The position numbers and the translations under genes are program-made. The notes below the pieces were generated by a model that worked only from the letters and a program-made list of their open reading frames with translations, was not told where the DNA came from and made no database searches. Shown here one piece after another: positions 1-8,544 of a stretch of 47,671 nucleotides of DNA. How positions within the stretch are numbered: the first letter of the stretch is position 1; the number at the start of each line of letters is the position of its first letter. The stretch spans positions 1-47,671 of the forward strand of contig JAIPGG010000011.1 in the NCBI GenBank assembly GCA_021736255.1. The letters are read 5' to 3'. Source of the DNA: Spirochaetales bacterium (lineage in GTDB: Bacteria > Spirochaetota > Spirochaetia > JAIPGG01).

Positions 1-647
1 TCCCCGCGGGTCAGCTGGGCTTTGTTGGTCACGTCCAGGCCGACCATCGTTACCGGCACTCCCGAGAGGAAAACCGCCCGGGCCGCTTCCGGGTCCACGT
101 AGATGTTATATTCAGCCCCGGGAATTATGTTCGAGTCCCGGAACGCGCCGCCCATCAGGACGATTCGCTTTATTTTCGAAGTCAGTTCCGGGTACTGGCG
201 CAGAAGCGCCCCGATATTGGTCAGCGGTCCGGTGGGCACAAGGGTAACTGCTTCGCTGTGCTCCCGAATGGTCCGGGCAAGGAACTCTACGGCGTGAGGC
301 TGGGTACCCCGCGCCGCAGGCTCCTCGATCTCAGGCAGGTCAGCACCGTCGAGCCCCGATACCCCGTGAAACTGGGGAGCGGTAACGAGCTCACGAAACA
401 GAGGCCGGTCGAACCCCCGGACTACCGGCACATCTTCGGCCCCGATCAATTTCAGAACCCGCCTGGCGTTTTGGAAGGTCTTGGTGCCGGTCTGATTTCC
501 CGCAACCGTCGTCACTCCCAAAAGTTCGATACGATCGCTCATTGAGGCCAGGATAATGGCCATCATGTCGTCGTGACCGGGATCACAGTCCATCAACACC
601 GGAATCCTGCGGCCCTTGTTTTGCGGATCTCCAGCAGCACTGCTCAC
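1..647 (-). CDS. Nucleoside hydrolase (IunH family), 3' end cut by window edge
   Basis: This gene is not in the ORF track because it runs off the left edge. Translating the minus strand from a GTG at 647 gives an N-terminus with the nucleoside hydrolase Asp cluster (VLMDCDPGHDDMMAI), which binds Ca2+ and the ribose hydroxyls in this family. Further on come a VLMGGAF-type motif and a NIYVDPEAARAVF segment, both typical of IU-nucleoside hydrolases that split ribonucleosides into base and ribose in the cytoplasm. The GTG shares a GTGA overlap with the TGA of the upstream permease and has a purine-rich GGGGGGAAG before it, so it is translationally coupled. It is the last visible gene of the nucleoside uptake operon and the second hydrolase in it. 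The C-terminus lies outside the window. Family assignment is firm; substrate preference is not visible. Confidence 0.9.
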   Translation of the reverse strand, partial: MSSAAGDPQNKGRRIPVLMDCDPGHDDMMAIILASMSDRIELLGVTTVAGNQTGTKTFQNARRVLKLIGAEDVPVVRGFDRPLFRELVTAPQFHGVSGLDGADLPEIEEPAARGTQPHAVEFLARTIREHSEAVTLVPTGPLTNIGALLRQYPELTSKIKRIVLMGGAFRDSNIIPGAEYNIYVDPEAARAVFLSGVPVTMVGLDVTNKAQLTRG

Positions 648-1648
648 GAGCTTCCCCCCCTCTGCTTTGCGGCGGCAGGGGGAGGATTATCAGGCGGACC
701 CGAGTCGTATTCCTCCTCCAAAGCCTCTTCCTTTATCTTCTGCCGGCGCTTCTGTACCCGGATGGCATAGAGAGCCAGGGCCAGTACCGTTGCCACATAG
801 GGGATCATCTGGATGAGCTCGGAGGGGATATTCACCGAGGCAATATAGATTGCCAAAGCGTTCACCGAACCGAACAGGAGGGCGGCGAGAAAGGTCCCCA
901 GCGGCATGTTTCCGCCGAGGGTTGCCGCTGCAATAGCAATCCACCCTCGCCCGGCCGTCATATCCCGGGCAAACCAGGAGACATAGCCCATAGAGAGGTA
1001 CAGCCCGCCGAGTGCCCCGAAAAGTCCCGAAAGCATCAGGGCATAGAGCTGGACCCGGTCCACATTGATCCCGACGGACCGGGCGGCATCAGGATTCTGC
1101 CCGACAGCGCGTATCCGAAGCCCGAGAGGGGTCTTGAAGATCAAGAAGAAAAAGACAATCGCCGACAAGAGAGCGGCATAGGTAAGCACATTGTGTCCGC
1201 TCAGAATATCCCCTAGTACCGGTATCGACCGTAAAAGCGGGATATGCACCTCCGGAAAAACGAGGCTCTTGAGAGAACTGGTGCTGCCCTTGTCGCCGGT
1301 GAGCACATAGAGCAAAAAGATGGTAAATCCGCTGGCGAACATATTCATGGCGATGGCGCCGAGAATGATGTCGGTCTTGAGCTTCAGATGGAAATAGCCT
1401 AGGGCCGCCCCCATGGCAATACCGATCAGAATTCCTGCCAAAAGCGCCAATAAGAGACTCCCGGTAAAGGCCCCGACAATGACCCCGAAAAAGGCGGACA
1501 TAAGCATCATTCCCTCGAGGGAGATGTTGACTACCCCCGCCAGATCAGTAATAGCGAAACCGAGAGCCGGAAAGATCAGGGGTGTCATGACACGCAAAAC
1601 AGCAAAGCCGAAGTCGCTGGAAAAAATACTATCAAGCAAGGGACTCAT
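644..1648 (-). CDS. Nucleoside ABC transporter permease (second subunit)
   Basis: Polytopic membrane protein of the BPD_transp_2 (RbsC/BmpC-like) family, about 334 residues. It has alternating hydrophobic segments, a family-typical GFAITDLAGVVNISLEGMM stretch near the N-terminus and GLRIRAVGQNPDAARSVGI in the middle, the cytoplasmic loop that contacts the ATPase. It would form the transmembrane channel with the neighbouring permease. The ORF track starts at 1675, but ATG 1648 has a full AGGAGG 6 bases upstream and begins the protein at MSPLLDSIF, so I chose that start; it still overlaps the upstream permease by 17 bases. The last 30 residues are charged and proline-rich. Context (hydrolases, Bmp-type binding protein) makes nucleosides the likely substrate; a sugar substrate is the alternative. 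Confidence 0.88.
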   Translation of the reverse strand: MSPLLDSIFSSDFGFAVLRVMTPLIFPALGFAITDLAGVVNISLEGMMLMSAFFGVIVGAFTGSLLLALLAGILIGIAMGAALGYFHLKLKTDIILGAIAMNMFASGFTIFLLYVLTGDKGSTSSLKSLVFPEVHIPLLRSIPVLGDILSGHNVLTYAALLSAIVFFFLIFKTPLGLRIRAVGQNPDAARSVGINVDRVQLYALMLSGLFGALGGLYLSMGYVSWFARDMTAGRGWIAIAAATLGGNMPLGTFLAALLFGSVNALAIYIASVNIPSELIQMIPYVATVLALALYAIRVQKRRQKIKEEALEEEYDSGPPDNPPPAAAKQRGGSS

Positions 1649-2708
1649 CACCAGCCTCCTCGCGTTTTGCTTCATTTACCGTCAGTTTGTATTTGAATCG
1701 TCCCAGGAAGGCCTCGGCGGTAATCAGGATGATTATGACCGCCTGAATAACCGTTACCAGTTCGAAGGGAACATCAGCCAACAGGTTCAAGCTCTGCCCG
1801 CCGACCCGGATATACGCCAGGAAGAACGAGGCAAAGATAATCAGGATCGGATGTTCACGGCCGATAATAGCCACGATAATCCCCTCCCATCCGTAACCCG
1901 GACTCATCTGCCAGTTGAAGCGGCCGTGGATTCCCATAATCTCGGTCATGCCGCCCATACCGGCAAGCGCTCCCTCGATCACCTGAACGAGAATGATGAT
2001 CTTGAAAATCTTGATTCCGCCGAAACGGGAAAACCCCTGGTTATGACCGGTCATGCGGATCTCGTATCCGAGGGTGGTATGGAACATAAGATAATAGATC
2101 AGCAGGGCCGCTCCAAGAGCGAGAAACACCCCGTAGTGCATCCTCGTCCCTTCGAGAAACTGAGCGAGCCGCGCCGATTCGGGGAGGCGGTATGAAACGA
2201 GAAAACCTGCTTCCTTATCCCGGAAAAAGTTGTTTATCAGGTAGAGGCCGAGAAAATACGCTACGTAGTTCATCATCAGCGAGGCAACGAGCTCGCTGGC
2301 TCCCCATTTGGCCTTCATAAACCCGGGAATGAAGCCCCAGGCTGCGCCCGCCCCGGCTGCTACCAGGAGCACGAGGGGAATATGGATGAAAATAGGCATA
2401 GAGGTAGAAACGGCAAAGGCCGTTCCTACTGCCGCACTGATAAAAAGAGCTCCCTCGGCCCCGATATTGAACTGCTTTGCCCGGAAAGCTACGGCAATCG
2501 CAATACCACAGAAAAGGATGGGAGTAGCATTTTCCACGATGTTCGACAGCCGGGATTTCGAAAGCAATGGGGCTATCAAAAAGGATTTCAGGGAAAAGCC
2601 GGGCGTTTCGCTGATAACGTAGATCAGAAAAATACTGATCACGATGCCGAGGGCTATGGCAATCAGTGTTCTGATCAGGGTGAAGTTTCTAAGAATGAAT
2701 TTCTGCAC
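1632..2708 (-). CDS. Nucleoside ABC transporter permease (first subunit)
   Basis: Membrane protein of 358 residues, BPD_transp_2 family, with an N-terminal hydrophobic anchor and about eight to ten predicted membrane spans. The stretch FNIGAEGALFISAAVG and the loop LGYEIRMTGHNQGFSRFGGI are characteristic of the YufP/BmpB type of nucleoside permease. The start codon is GTG at 2708, preceded by AGGAGG with a 7-base spacer; it lies inside the 3' end of the ATPase gene (20-base overlap), so the two are probably coupled. The C-terminus is acidic and overlaps the next permease. It should pair with that permease in the inner membrane. No sign of damage. Confidence 0.9.
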   Translation of the reverse strand: MQKFILRNFTLIRTLIAIALGIVISIFLIYVISETPGFSLKSFLIAPLLSKSRLSNIVENATPILFCGIAIAVAFRAKQFNIGAEGALFISAAVGTAFAVSTSMPIFIHIPLVLLVAAGAGAAWGFIPGFMKAKWGASELVASLMMNYVAYFLGLYLINNFFRDKEAGFLVSYRLPESARLAQFLEGTRMHYGVFLALGAALLIYYLMFHTTLGYEIRMTGHNQGFSRFGGIKIFKIIILVQVIEGALAGMGGMTEIMGIHGRFNWQMSPGYGWEGIIVAIIGREHPILIIFASFFLAYIRVGGQSLNLLADVPFELVTVIQAVIIILITAEAFLGRFKYKLTVNEAKREEAGDESLA

Positions 2709-4236
2709 CGAGATCCTCCTGACGTTTTACTCCGAGCATATATGGGCCGAGATCCTCAGCGCTCACCATGCTCGGGTCGGGTATATGGGCTACGATCTCT
2801 CCGTTGTAGATCACCAGAATACGGCTCGAAAGCTTGAGCACCTCGTCGAGGTCGGCCGACACCATAAAGACGGCCTTTCCTTCGTCCCGCACCTGCCGCA
2901 GCAGGCTGTGAATATGCTCCTCCGAACCGACATCCACACCGCGGGTAGGCTGGGAGGCGATCAGCACATCCGGATCGGCAGAGAGTTCCCGCGCCACGAC
3001 CACCTTCTGGATATTCCCCCCTGATAGAGAATTGACCGGGGTATCAACATTCCGGGTCAGGATATGAAAACGCTTTACCAAATCCAGTGTGTGATCGGTA
3101 ATTGTCTTCCACAACAGACGAGAACGGCGTGAATAAGGAGCTTTGTAATATCGGTCGACGATCAGGTTTTCCTTGACCGAGGCCTGATCGGCTACCCCGT
3201 TTTCCATCCGGTCTTCGGGAATGTGGGCAAGCCCGATTTCTCTGACCTTCCTCGGGGAAAGCCCTGATATCGCTTTGGACCGGACAAAGATTTCTCCGTC
3301 CGTCGGCTGGAGAAGGCCGGTAAGAAGCTTGACCAGTTCCGTCTGTCCATTGCCCTCTACCCCGGCGAGGCCGAGGATCTCTCCGGCCCGAACGGAAAAA
3401 CTCACATCCTTGAGCACAAATATTTCGTCCTCGTTTACAAAAGAAAGGCCCTTGGTCTCGAGCACCACTTCACCGGTTGTTTCACTCTGAGGAATCCGTT
3501 CGGTACGAATGTCCCGTCCCACCATGAGATGGGAAATATCCTCTTCGCTCAGCTTTGCCGCATCTTCGGTAGTGATTACCTGGGAATCCCGCATCACCGT
3601 TACCCGGTCGGCAATCTCCTTTACCTCCCGAAGCTTGTGAGAGATAAAAAGGATTGTCTTTCCATTGGCTTTGAGCTGCTTCAGGGTCCGGAAGAGCACC
3701 TCCGTTTCCTGAGGAGTAAGCACGGCGGTTGGTTCATCGAGGATAAGCAGTTCGGCTTTCCGGTAGAGGGCCTTGAGAATTTCCACCCGCTGACGGATCC
3801 CGATGGGCAGATCCTTGATCTTTTTATCCGGAGGAACCTCGAGACTAAAACGCTGGGCCACCTCTCTGGTCAGTCTGATCATCTCGTGATCATCCAGAAA
3901 GATCCCCCGCCGTTTCGGTTCAATCCCAAGAACAAGGTTCTCGGCCACCGTCAGGTCGGATGCCAGCATGAGATGCTGATGAACCATCCCGATACCTTGC
4001 TGAATAGCATCGTCGGGACTCTTGAAATTCACCTCTTGGCCCTGGAAACTGATCGTGCCGTTCTGAGGACGGGTAATACCGAAGATCACCTTCATCAAGG
4101 TCGACTTGCCCGCGCCGTTCTCGCCGACAATCGCGTGGATGGTCCCCTCTTCCACCGAAACGCTGACATCCTTGTTGGCAATCACCCCGTCAGGATAAAT
4201 CTTCTCGATATTCTTTACTTCAAGAATTGCAGCCAT
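2689..4236 (-). CDS. Nucleoside ABC transporter ATP-binding protein, two fused ABC domains
   Basis: Cytoplasmic ATPase of 515 residues with two ABC domains in tandem, the layout of RbsA and YufO/NupO. Domain 1 has a full Walker A (GENGAGKST, near residue 38), a weak signature region (PIGIRQRVEILKAL) and Walker B (LLILDEPTAVLTP). Domain 2 has a degenerate Walker A (GVEGNGQTE) but an intact signature (LSGGNIQKVV), followed by IASQPTRGVDVGSEE. One good and one poor nucleotide site is normal for this subfamily. ATG 4236 is preceded by GGGAG. It drives the two permeases encoded downstream. A terminator-like hairpin separates it from the binding-protein gene, so its level is likely lower than that of the binding protein. 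Confidence 0.92.
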   Translation of the reverse strand: MAAILEVKNIEKIYPDGVIANKDVSVSVEEGTIHAIVGENGAGKSTLMKVIFGITRPQNGTISFQGQEVNFKSPDDAIQQGIGMVHQHLMLASDLTVAENLVLGIEPKRRGIFLDDHEMIRLTREVAQRFSLEVPPDKKIKDLPIGIRQRVEILKALYRKAELLILDEPTAVLTPQETEVLFRTLKQLKANGKTILFISHKLREVKEIADRVTVMRDSQVITTEDAAKLSEEDISHLMVGRDIRTERIPQSETTGEVVLETKGLSFVNEDEIFVLKDVSFSVRAGEILGLAGVEGNGQTELVKLLTGLLQPTDGEIFVRSKAISGLSPRKVREIGLAHIPEDRMENGVADQASVKENLIVDRYYKAPYSRRSRLLWKTITDHTLDLVKRFHILTRNVDTPVNSLSGGNIQKVVVARELSADPDVLIASQPTRGVDVGSEEHIHSLLRQVRDEGKAVFMVSADLDEVLKLSSRILVIYNGEIVAHIPDPSMVSAEDLGPYMLGVKRQEDLGAEIHS

Positions 4237-4247
4237 AGATGCTCCCG

Positions 4248-4285
4248 AAAAAAACGCGGGAGAAGTTTTTCCGTCCTTCTCCCGC
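4248..4285 (-). terminator. Intrinsic (probably leaky) terminator inside the nucleoside operon
   Basis: On the minus strand a perfect 10-base stem GCGGGAGAAG / CTTCTCCCGC with a 10-base loop is followed by one G and then seven T residues. It lies between the binding-protein gene and the ATPase gene. Since the genes downstream share the pathway and have no clear promoter of their own, partial termination that keeps the binding protein in excess is the likely role; 3'-end protection of the binding-protein mRNA would have the same effect. Confidence 0.8.
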
Positions 4286-4309
4286 TGGATTCAATAATTC
4301 ATTCTCGTA

Positions 4310-5392
4310 TCATTTACCGATAGCAGTACCGACGCTGATCTCGCCGGCTTCGATCATATCGGCGATCTCCTGGACACGATCGCGGTATTCCTTCGGCACC
4401 AGGCGCTTGTAATTTTCGTTGTCGGCAACACCGACACCGTTTTCCGCCAAACCGAGTACTTCAGCCTCTCCGTAGGCAAGGGTGCCTTCGATGTGTTTTC
4501 TGATTCCACGATAAATGGAAAGATCGACATTCTTCATCATCGAAGTGACGATCCATTCAGCCTTTTCCGGGTCGGTCTCTTTGAAAATCTTGTACTGATC
4601 CGAATCCACTCCGAGAGTATACTGTTCCCGTTCCTTGGCCGCATCGATACCGCCGAGCCCTGTCTCGCCGCCTACATTAAAGGTGATGTCGGCGCCCTGA
4701 TCAAACATGGCAAGAGTCAGCTCTTTTCCCTTGGCAGGATCGTTGAAGGCCCCGGCATAGGAAACCAGTACATCGACATCGGGATCTACATACTCAACAC
4801 CCTCTACATATCCGACTTTGAAGTCGTTTATGACGGGAATGTCCATTCCTCCGAGAAATCCGACGACCTTCTCGCTGTTGGCCTTGTCCATGTCACTGTT
4901 GGTGATCATTGCAGAGAGCGCGCCGACGAGGAAGGAACCCTCGTTCTGGCTGTAGAGAATAGAATAGACATTGTCCAGCCCCTCTTTCGAGTAATCCACG
5001 CTGGTGTCGTAGGTAAAAAAGCGCTTTTCTGGATGCATGGGAGCAAGCTTTTCCAGGTATTCCTGAAGCTGCCAGGTACCTGCAATGATAATGTCCCAAT
5101 CACCTTCGGCCAACTGCGTGAGGTCCGGCTCCCAGCGGGAAGAATCGTAGGAACCCTCTACGGTCTTGGCAAACACGTTGTAATCCTCTTCGGCCATCTC
5201 GAGTCCGTTATGAGCTGAATCGAAGAAGGACTTGTCACCGAGAGTTCCGTTCACATACAGTACAACCCGCAGCGGCTCTTCCTTTTGAACCTGCTCACCT
5301 TCAGCTTCTCCGGCTCCTTCCTGCTCGCCGCCTGCAAACGCGAGAGCCGAAGCCATCAAAAGCACAACTAGTACAATCAGAATTTTTTTCAT
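4310..5392 (-). CDS. Bmp/PnrA-like nucleoside-binding periplasmic protein
   Basis: Secreted substrate-binding protein of 360 residues. The N-terminus is a classical signal peptide (MKKILIVLVVLLMASALAFA) cleaved at AFA-GG; there is no lipobox cysteine, unlike many Bmp/PnrA family members, which are lipoproteins. A Glu/Gly-rich linker follows, then the Bmp domain with GTLGDKSFFDSAHNGLE near the start and GFLGGMDIPVINDFKVGY in the middle, family motifs around the nucleoside pocket. It would deliver purine nucleosides to the permease/ATPase encoded next to it. A strong AGGAGGTAACG precedes ATG 5392, 27 bases after the upstream hydrolase. The hairpin behind the gene fits the usual excess of binding protein over membrane parts. 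Confidence 0.9.
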   Translation of the reverse strand: MKKILIVLVVLLMASALAFAGGEQEGAGEAEGEQVQKEEPLRVVLYVNGTLGDKSFFDSAHNGLEMAEEDYNVFAKTVEGSYDSSRWEPDLTQLAEGDWDIIIAGTWQLQEYLEKLAPMHPEKRFFTYDTSVDYSKEGLDNVYSILYSQNEGSFLVGALSAMITNSDMDKANSEKVVGFLGGMDIPVINDFKVGYVEGVEYVDPDVDVLVSYAGAFNDPAKGKELTLAMFDQGADITFNVGGETGLGGIDAAKEREQYTLGVDSDQYKIFKETDPEKAEWIVTSMMKNVDLSIYRGIRKHIEGTLAYGEAEVLGLAENGVGVADNENYKRLVPKEYRDRVQEIADMIEAGEISVGTAIGK

Positions 5393-5419
5393 CGTTACCT
5401 CCTAAGAAAACGGTGACAC

Positions 5420-6328
5420 TTATTGTAGATCAGTTATTCTGAAAAGTAAATCAAGAAATCGCACCTGATCGTACTCCAGAATAATATCCATACTCTCCCC
5501 GTCCCAGAGAACCGAGGCTCCACGCATAGTGGTATTCCCGAGTTCCATCCGGAGCAGCCCCCGGATTTTCCGGCTGACCCCTTCCGGGGAAAGAAGAACG
5601 GCCATGGCTATCGGATCGGGAAAGGAAAGCCGTGCGGCGCCGAAACGGCTCTCGATGAAGCTGAGAACATTTTTCTGCATATCGAACATCAGATCGCCGG
5701 CCTTCGTCCCCTTGAATCCTCGTTCAGCGAGCTTCTCGGGGTCGATCATCATTGCAGCTGCCGGATCCCAGGGTACCACCGTGAGGGGCACACCGCTGTC
5801 GAAAACGAACTGGGCCGCCTCAGGATCGGCGTAGTAGTTGAACTCGGCAAAGCCCGTCACGTTCCCCGGGCCGACGGAACCGCCCATAGTCACGACCTGT
5901 CCGATAGCGTTTTTGGCCTCGGGATAGAGATTGAGGGCCATGGCAAGATTGGTAAGGGGGCCGAGGGCTAAGACAGCCAAACCAGGATGAGCCAGAGCGG
6001 TTTCGGCCAGAGCCTGGGGGGCGGACAAACCCTTGAGTTCGAAAATCGGTGCAGGTAGTTCTACGCCGCCGAGTCCATTCTCTCCATGCACCCCTGCAGC
6101 TCGGCGCTCCTCCCCCAGCAGCGCCCGTTCGGCGCCCCGGTAGACGGGTATATCCGGACGATCGAAATAGGAGAGGAGCCGGAGGACGTTATCGCTCACC
6201 TGCTGGACTCCTACGTTTCCGGAAAGGGTTGTGACCGCTTTCAACTCCACTTCTTTGCTTGCCAGCGCCATCATAATGGCAACAGCATCATCCACACCAC
6301 AGTCGGTATCAATCAGTAATGGCTTCAT
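5420..6328 (-). CDS. Nucleoside hydrolase (IunH family)
   Basis: Complete 302-residue nucleoside hydrolase. The catalytic and Ca2+-binding cluster LLIDTDCGVDDAVAIMMAL is at the very start, and VVTMGGSVGPGNVTGFAEFN and YYADPEAAQFVF follow as in other family members. The length is typical (about 300-320). It hydrolyses the N-glycosidic bond of ribonucleosides in the cytoplasm, giving free base plus ribose. It is the first gene of the operon, directly ahead of the Bmp-type binding protein, so import and cleavage are co-expressed. There is no Shine-Dalgarno before ATG 6328 and a promoter ends 6 bases upstream, so it may be read from a leaderless mRNA. The second hydrolase at the end of the operon may differ in base preference. 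Confidence 0.93.
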   Translation of the reverse strand: MKPLLIDTDCGVDDAVAIMMALASKEVELKAVTTLSGNVGVQQVSDNVLRLLSYFDRPDIPVYRGAERALLGEERRAAGVHGENGLGGVELPAPIFELKGLSAPQALAETALAHPGLAVLALGPLTNLAMALNLYPEAKNAIGQVVTMGGSVGPGNVTGFAEFNYYADPEAAQFVFDSGVPLTVVPWDPAAAMMIDPEKLAERGFKGTKAGDLMFDMQKNVLSFIESRFGAARLSFPDPIAMAVLLSPEGVSRKIRGLLRMELGNTTMRGASVLWDGESMDIILEYDQVRFLDLLFRITDLQ

Positions 6329-6334
6329 AGTCCC

Positions 6335-6363
6335 ATTGTTTCCGGCCGTTTTCTGAAAGTCAA
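6335..6363 (-). promoter_or_regulatory. Promoter of the nucleoside operon
   Basis: Minus strand: TTGACT, 17-base spacer, AACAAT. The -10 hexamer ends 6 bases before ATG 6328, so transcription would start at or next to the A of the start codon. No Shine-Dalgarno is present. Assignment is by consensus match and spacing only. Confidence 0.6.
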
Positions 6364-6479
6364 GGACAATTCACTCTAAAAGGCAGGTTGAAACAAACCG
6401 GCACGCGCTCATCATCCGCCGGCAGACAAGCTTCGCCTGAAAACTTGCTCTTCCGGGGAAATATATAGATCTTTTTCGT

Positions 6480-7310
6480 ATGAGAGGAACTACTCGGAGA
6501 CATGGACTTATTCCATTCGTCCTCTTCCTTCTGCTCACCCTCGTTCCGGCCTCTTTCGGCGAACCTGCACAAACCCTCGACCTGGAAACGGCAAAATTCG
6601 GGGTCAGCGTGGAGGGGCGTCCCCTCGAATCCGTCCGGATGGGCAGCGGTCCGCAGAAGCTCGTACTGATCGGCGGAATACACGGCGGCTACGAATGGAA
6701 TACGATCGATTTGGTACGCCGGTTTATTACCTATTTCAAGGAAAATCCGGAGGCAGTACCGTCAAAACTGAGTCTCTACCTGGTTCCCAACGCCAATCCG
6801 GACGGACTGGCGCGGATAAGCGGCAGCCGGGAACTCCCTGAACCCGGATTGCCGGTGTCGGAGATCAGACCCGGCCGTTTCAATGCCAACTGGGTGGATC
6901 TGAACCGGAACTGGGACAAAAACTGGCAACAGGAGGCCTGGTGGGGCACTACCCGGGTAAGCGGCGGGACCGCACCCTTCAGCGAGCCGGAAACCCGTGC
7001 CCTGCGGGACCTGCTTCTCGAACTGAAACCGGAGCTGGTAATCTGGTACCACAGCGCTGCCAACGGGATATTCTATGGAGGCAGCCGTTTTCCCGACAGC
7101 CCCTCCCGCGAACCTGCCGAGCGGTACGCCGAGGCATCTAACTACCGGATTCCGGAAGGCGGTCTTGTCTCCTACCCGGTTACCGGCGCTGCCGGCGGCT
7201 GGCTCTTCGAACAGGGCATCCCGTCCATGGTGGTGGAACTGGCAGGCAGGCAAAGCCCCGAATTCGAACGGAACCTGCAGGGCCTCGAGGCCGTACTCTC
7301 CTGGTTTTAG
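6480..7310 (+). CDS. Secreted M14-like zinc carboxypeptidase/amidase
   Basis: Protein of 276 residues with a signal peptide (basic MRGTTRRHG, then a hydrophobic run ending VPASFG). The mature part looks like the metallocarboxypeptidase M14 fold: GGIHGGYEWN supplies the zinc-binding His and Glu, VDLNRNWD is the conserved loop containing Asn-Arg, ELVIWYHS supplies the third zinc ligand His, and MVVELAG near the C-terminus carries the likely catalytic Glu. It is shorter than eukaryotic carboxypeptidases but similar to bacterial peptidoglycan-peptide-processing members (MpaA/DacA-like). It probably acts on peptides in the periplasm. It is divergent from the nucleoside operon and convergent with the MFS gene, overlapping it by 4 bases. 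There is no clear Shine-Dalgarno. Substrate unknown. Confidence 0.82.
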   Translation: MRGTTRRHGLIPFVLFLLLTLVPASFGEPAQTLDLETAKFGVSVEGRPLESVRMGSGPQKLVLIGGIHGGYEWNTIDLVRRFITYFKENPEAVPSKLSLYLVPNANPDGLARISGSRELPEPGLPVSEIRPGRFNANWVDLNRNWDKNWQQEAWWGTTRVSGGTAPFSEPETRALRDLLLELKPELVIWYHSAANGIFYGGSRFPDSPSREPAERYAEASNYRIPEGGLVSYPVTGAAGGWLFEQGIPSMVVELAGRQSPEFERNLQGLEAVLSWF

Positions 7311-8518
7311 GTCGAACCGGACACCGTTCCCCGGTCCCGTGCCTCTCTGCGGTGCAGGGAAACAAGAAAAAAGCTTAGAGCGGCTGTTCCTGCAAGCAGT
7401 CCCAAAGGAAAGGCTGCCGCCGGTACCCGGTCGGTAAAAAAACCGACAACCCCCGGCGCTATCGTCCCCCCCGCACTTGCTGCAAGCTCGATAGCAGGAA
7501 AAACCCTTCCCTTCGAACGGCGGGCCAGGGGACCGATCCGTGCCACCATCATGGTGTAAAGGCCTGCTGTAGCGAATCCGAGAAGAGCCGCCGCCCACGG
7601 CCGAAAGAGAGGAACAAAGAGCATTACCAACGACAGACCCGCTATGGAAACTACCGCCGTCGTATGGATCCGCGGCGGCCCAAGCTTTTCACTCAGCGGT
7701 GCAAGGAACTGCCTTCCCAGAAAGACTCCCACCGCCACGAAGAGCGCCGCCAGCTCGGGCGGATAGACATCCACCGAGAGAATGGCAAGGTAAGCGGGAG
7801 TCCAGCCGACAATCAGCGCCTCGGTCCCTACCGTAAAAAAGGCCAGAGCCAGGATGAACAGCCACAGAGCCGGACTAAGCCCGGACCAGCTGCGCTGAGC
7901 GCCCTTTTCGCCTGCCTGCGGAAGAACCGGCTCTTCCTCTTGTGCAACGATTCCCCGGGGGCTGCGGCCGGCGGGAACCTTCAGTGAACTCAGCCAGAGC
8001 ATCCCGGCAAGTACCGCCGGTACCGCCCATACCCAGCGCCATCCGAGCAGACCGAGGTTCACTGCAAGAAAACCGAGAACCGGGGCAAGAATGAGTCCCA
8101 CCCCGAAGAAGGAATGTACCCGCGTTGTCCACTTTCCGGGCTTTCGATGAAACCATGTCGCGAGCGCACCGTTGGTAGTCGCTATCAGAAGCGTCAGGGT
8201 CGGGCCGCGAACAGCGGATATTATCATTACCATGGTGTAGCCGGAGGCAAAGGGCAGCAGCAGAGCGGAGAGAAAAATGATCACTGCCGTTCCCTGGAGA
8301 AGTCTGCGGAAGGGGATCCGGTCACCGAGGAGAAACAGAAAACTTCCTGCGAGTATACCACCGACAAAACGTACCGACACGAGGTACCCTGCCTGTGTTC
8401 CATCGAGAGAAAATTCCTGTATCAACGAGGGAAGAACAACAGAGGCCTCGCTGGCAAGGTAGCCCGCGGCCATCATGGCGGAAACGAGAAAAAGGAATGA
8501 TCTTCGGCTGGTCTGCAT
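7307..8518 (-). CDS. Major facilitator superfamily transporter
   Basis: Inner-membrane protein of 403 residues with about twelve hydrophobic segments, typical MFS size. After an N-terminal basic patch (MQTSRRSF) the first helices follow, and a loop with FRRLLQG sits where the MFS loop 2-3 motif is expected. Another basic loop (HRKPGKWTTRVHSF) follows helix 4, and a central cytoplasmic loop of roughly 30 charged residues (EEEPVLPQAGEKGAQ) separates the two six-helix halves. I cannot name the substrate. It stands alone between M14-like and exonuclease genes. A GATAAT lies 8 bases before the ATG, but I see no good -35. The C-terminus overlaps the convergent peptidase gene by 4 bases. Confidence 0.85.
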   Translation of the reverse strand: MQTSRRSFLFLVSAMMAAGYLASEASVVLPSLIQEFSLDGTQAGYLVSVRFVGGILAGSFLFLLGDRIPFRRLLQGTAVIIFLSALLLPFASGYTMVMIISAVRGPTLTLLIATTNGALATWFHRKPGKWTTRVHSFFGVGLILAPVLGFLAVNLGLLGWRWVWAVPAVLAGMLWLSSLKVPAGRSPRGIVAQEEEPVLPQAGEKGAQRSWSGLSPALWLFILALAFFTVGTEALIVGWTPAYLAILSVDVYPPELAALFVAVGVFLGRQFLAPLSEKLGPPRIHTTAVVSIAGLSLVMLFVPLFRPWAAALLGFATAGLYTMMVARIGPLARRSKGRVFPAIELAASAGGTIAPGVVGFFTDRVPAAAFPLGLLAGTAALSFFLVSLHRREARDRGTVSGST

Positions 8519-8544
8519 CTGCTTTTATTATCCTTTCAATTATT

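Noticed and set aside
6360-6683. Minus-strand ORF of 107 residues overlapping the M14-like gene start
   Set aside because: No Shine-Dalgarno or family motif; it covers the promoter region of the nucleoside operon and the signal peptide of the peptidase.
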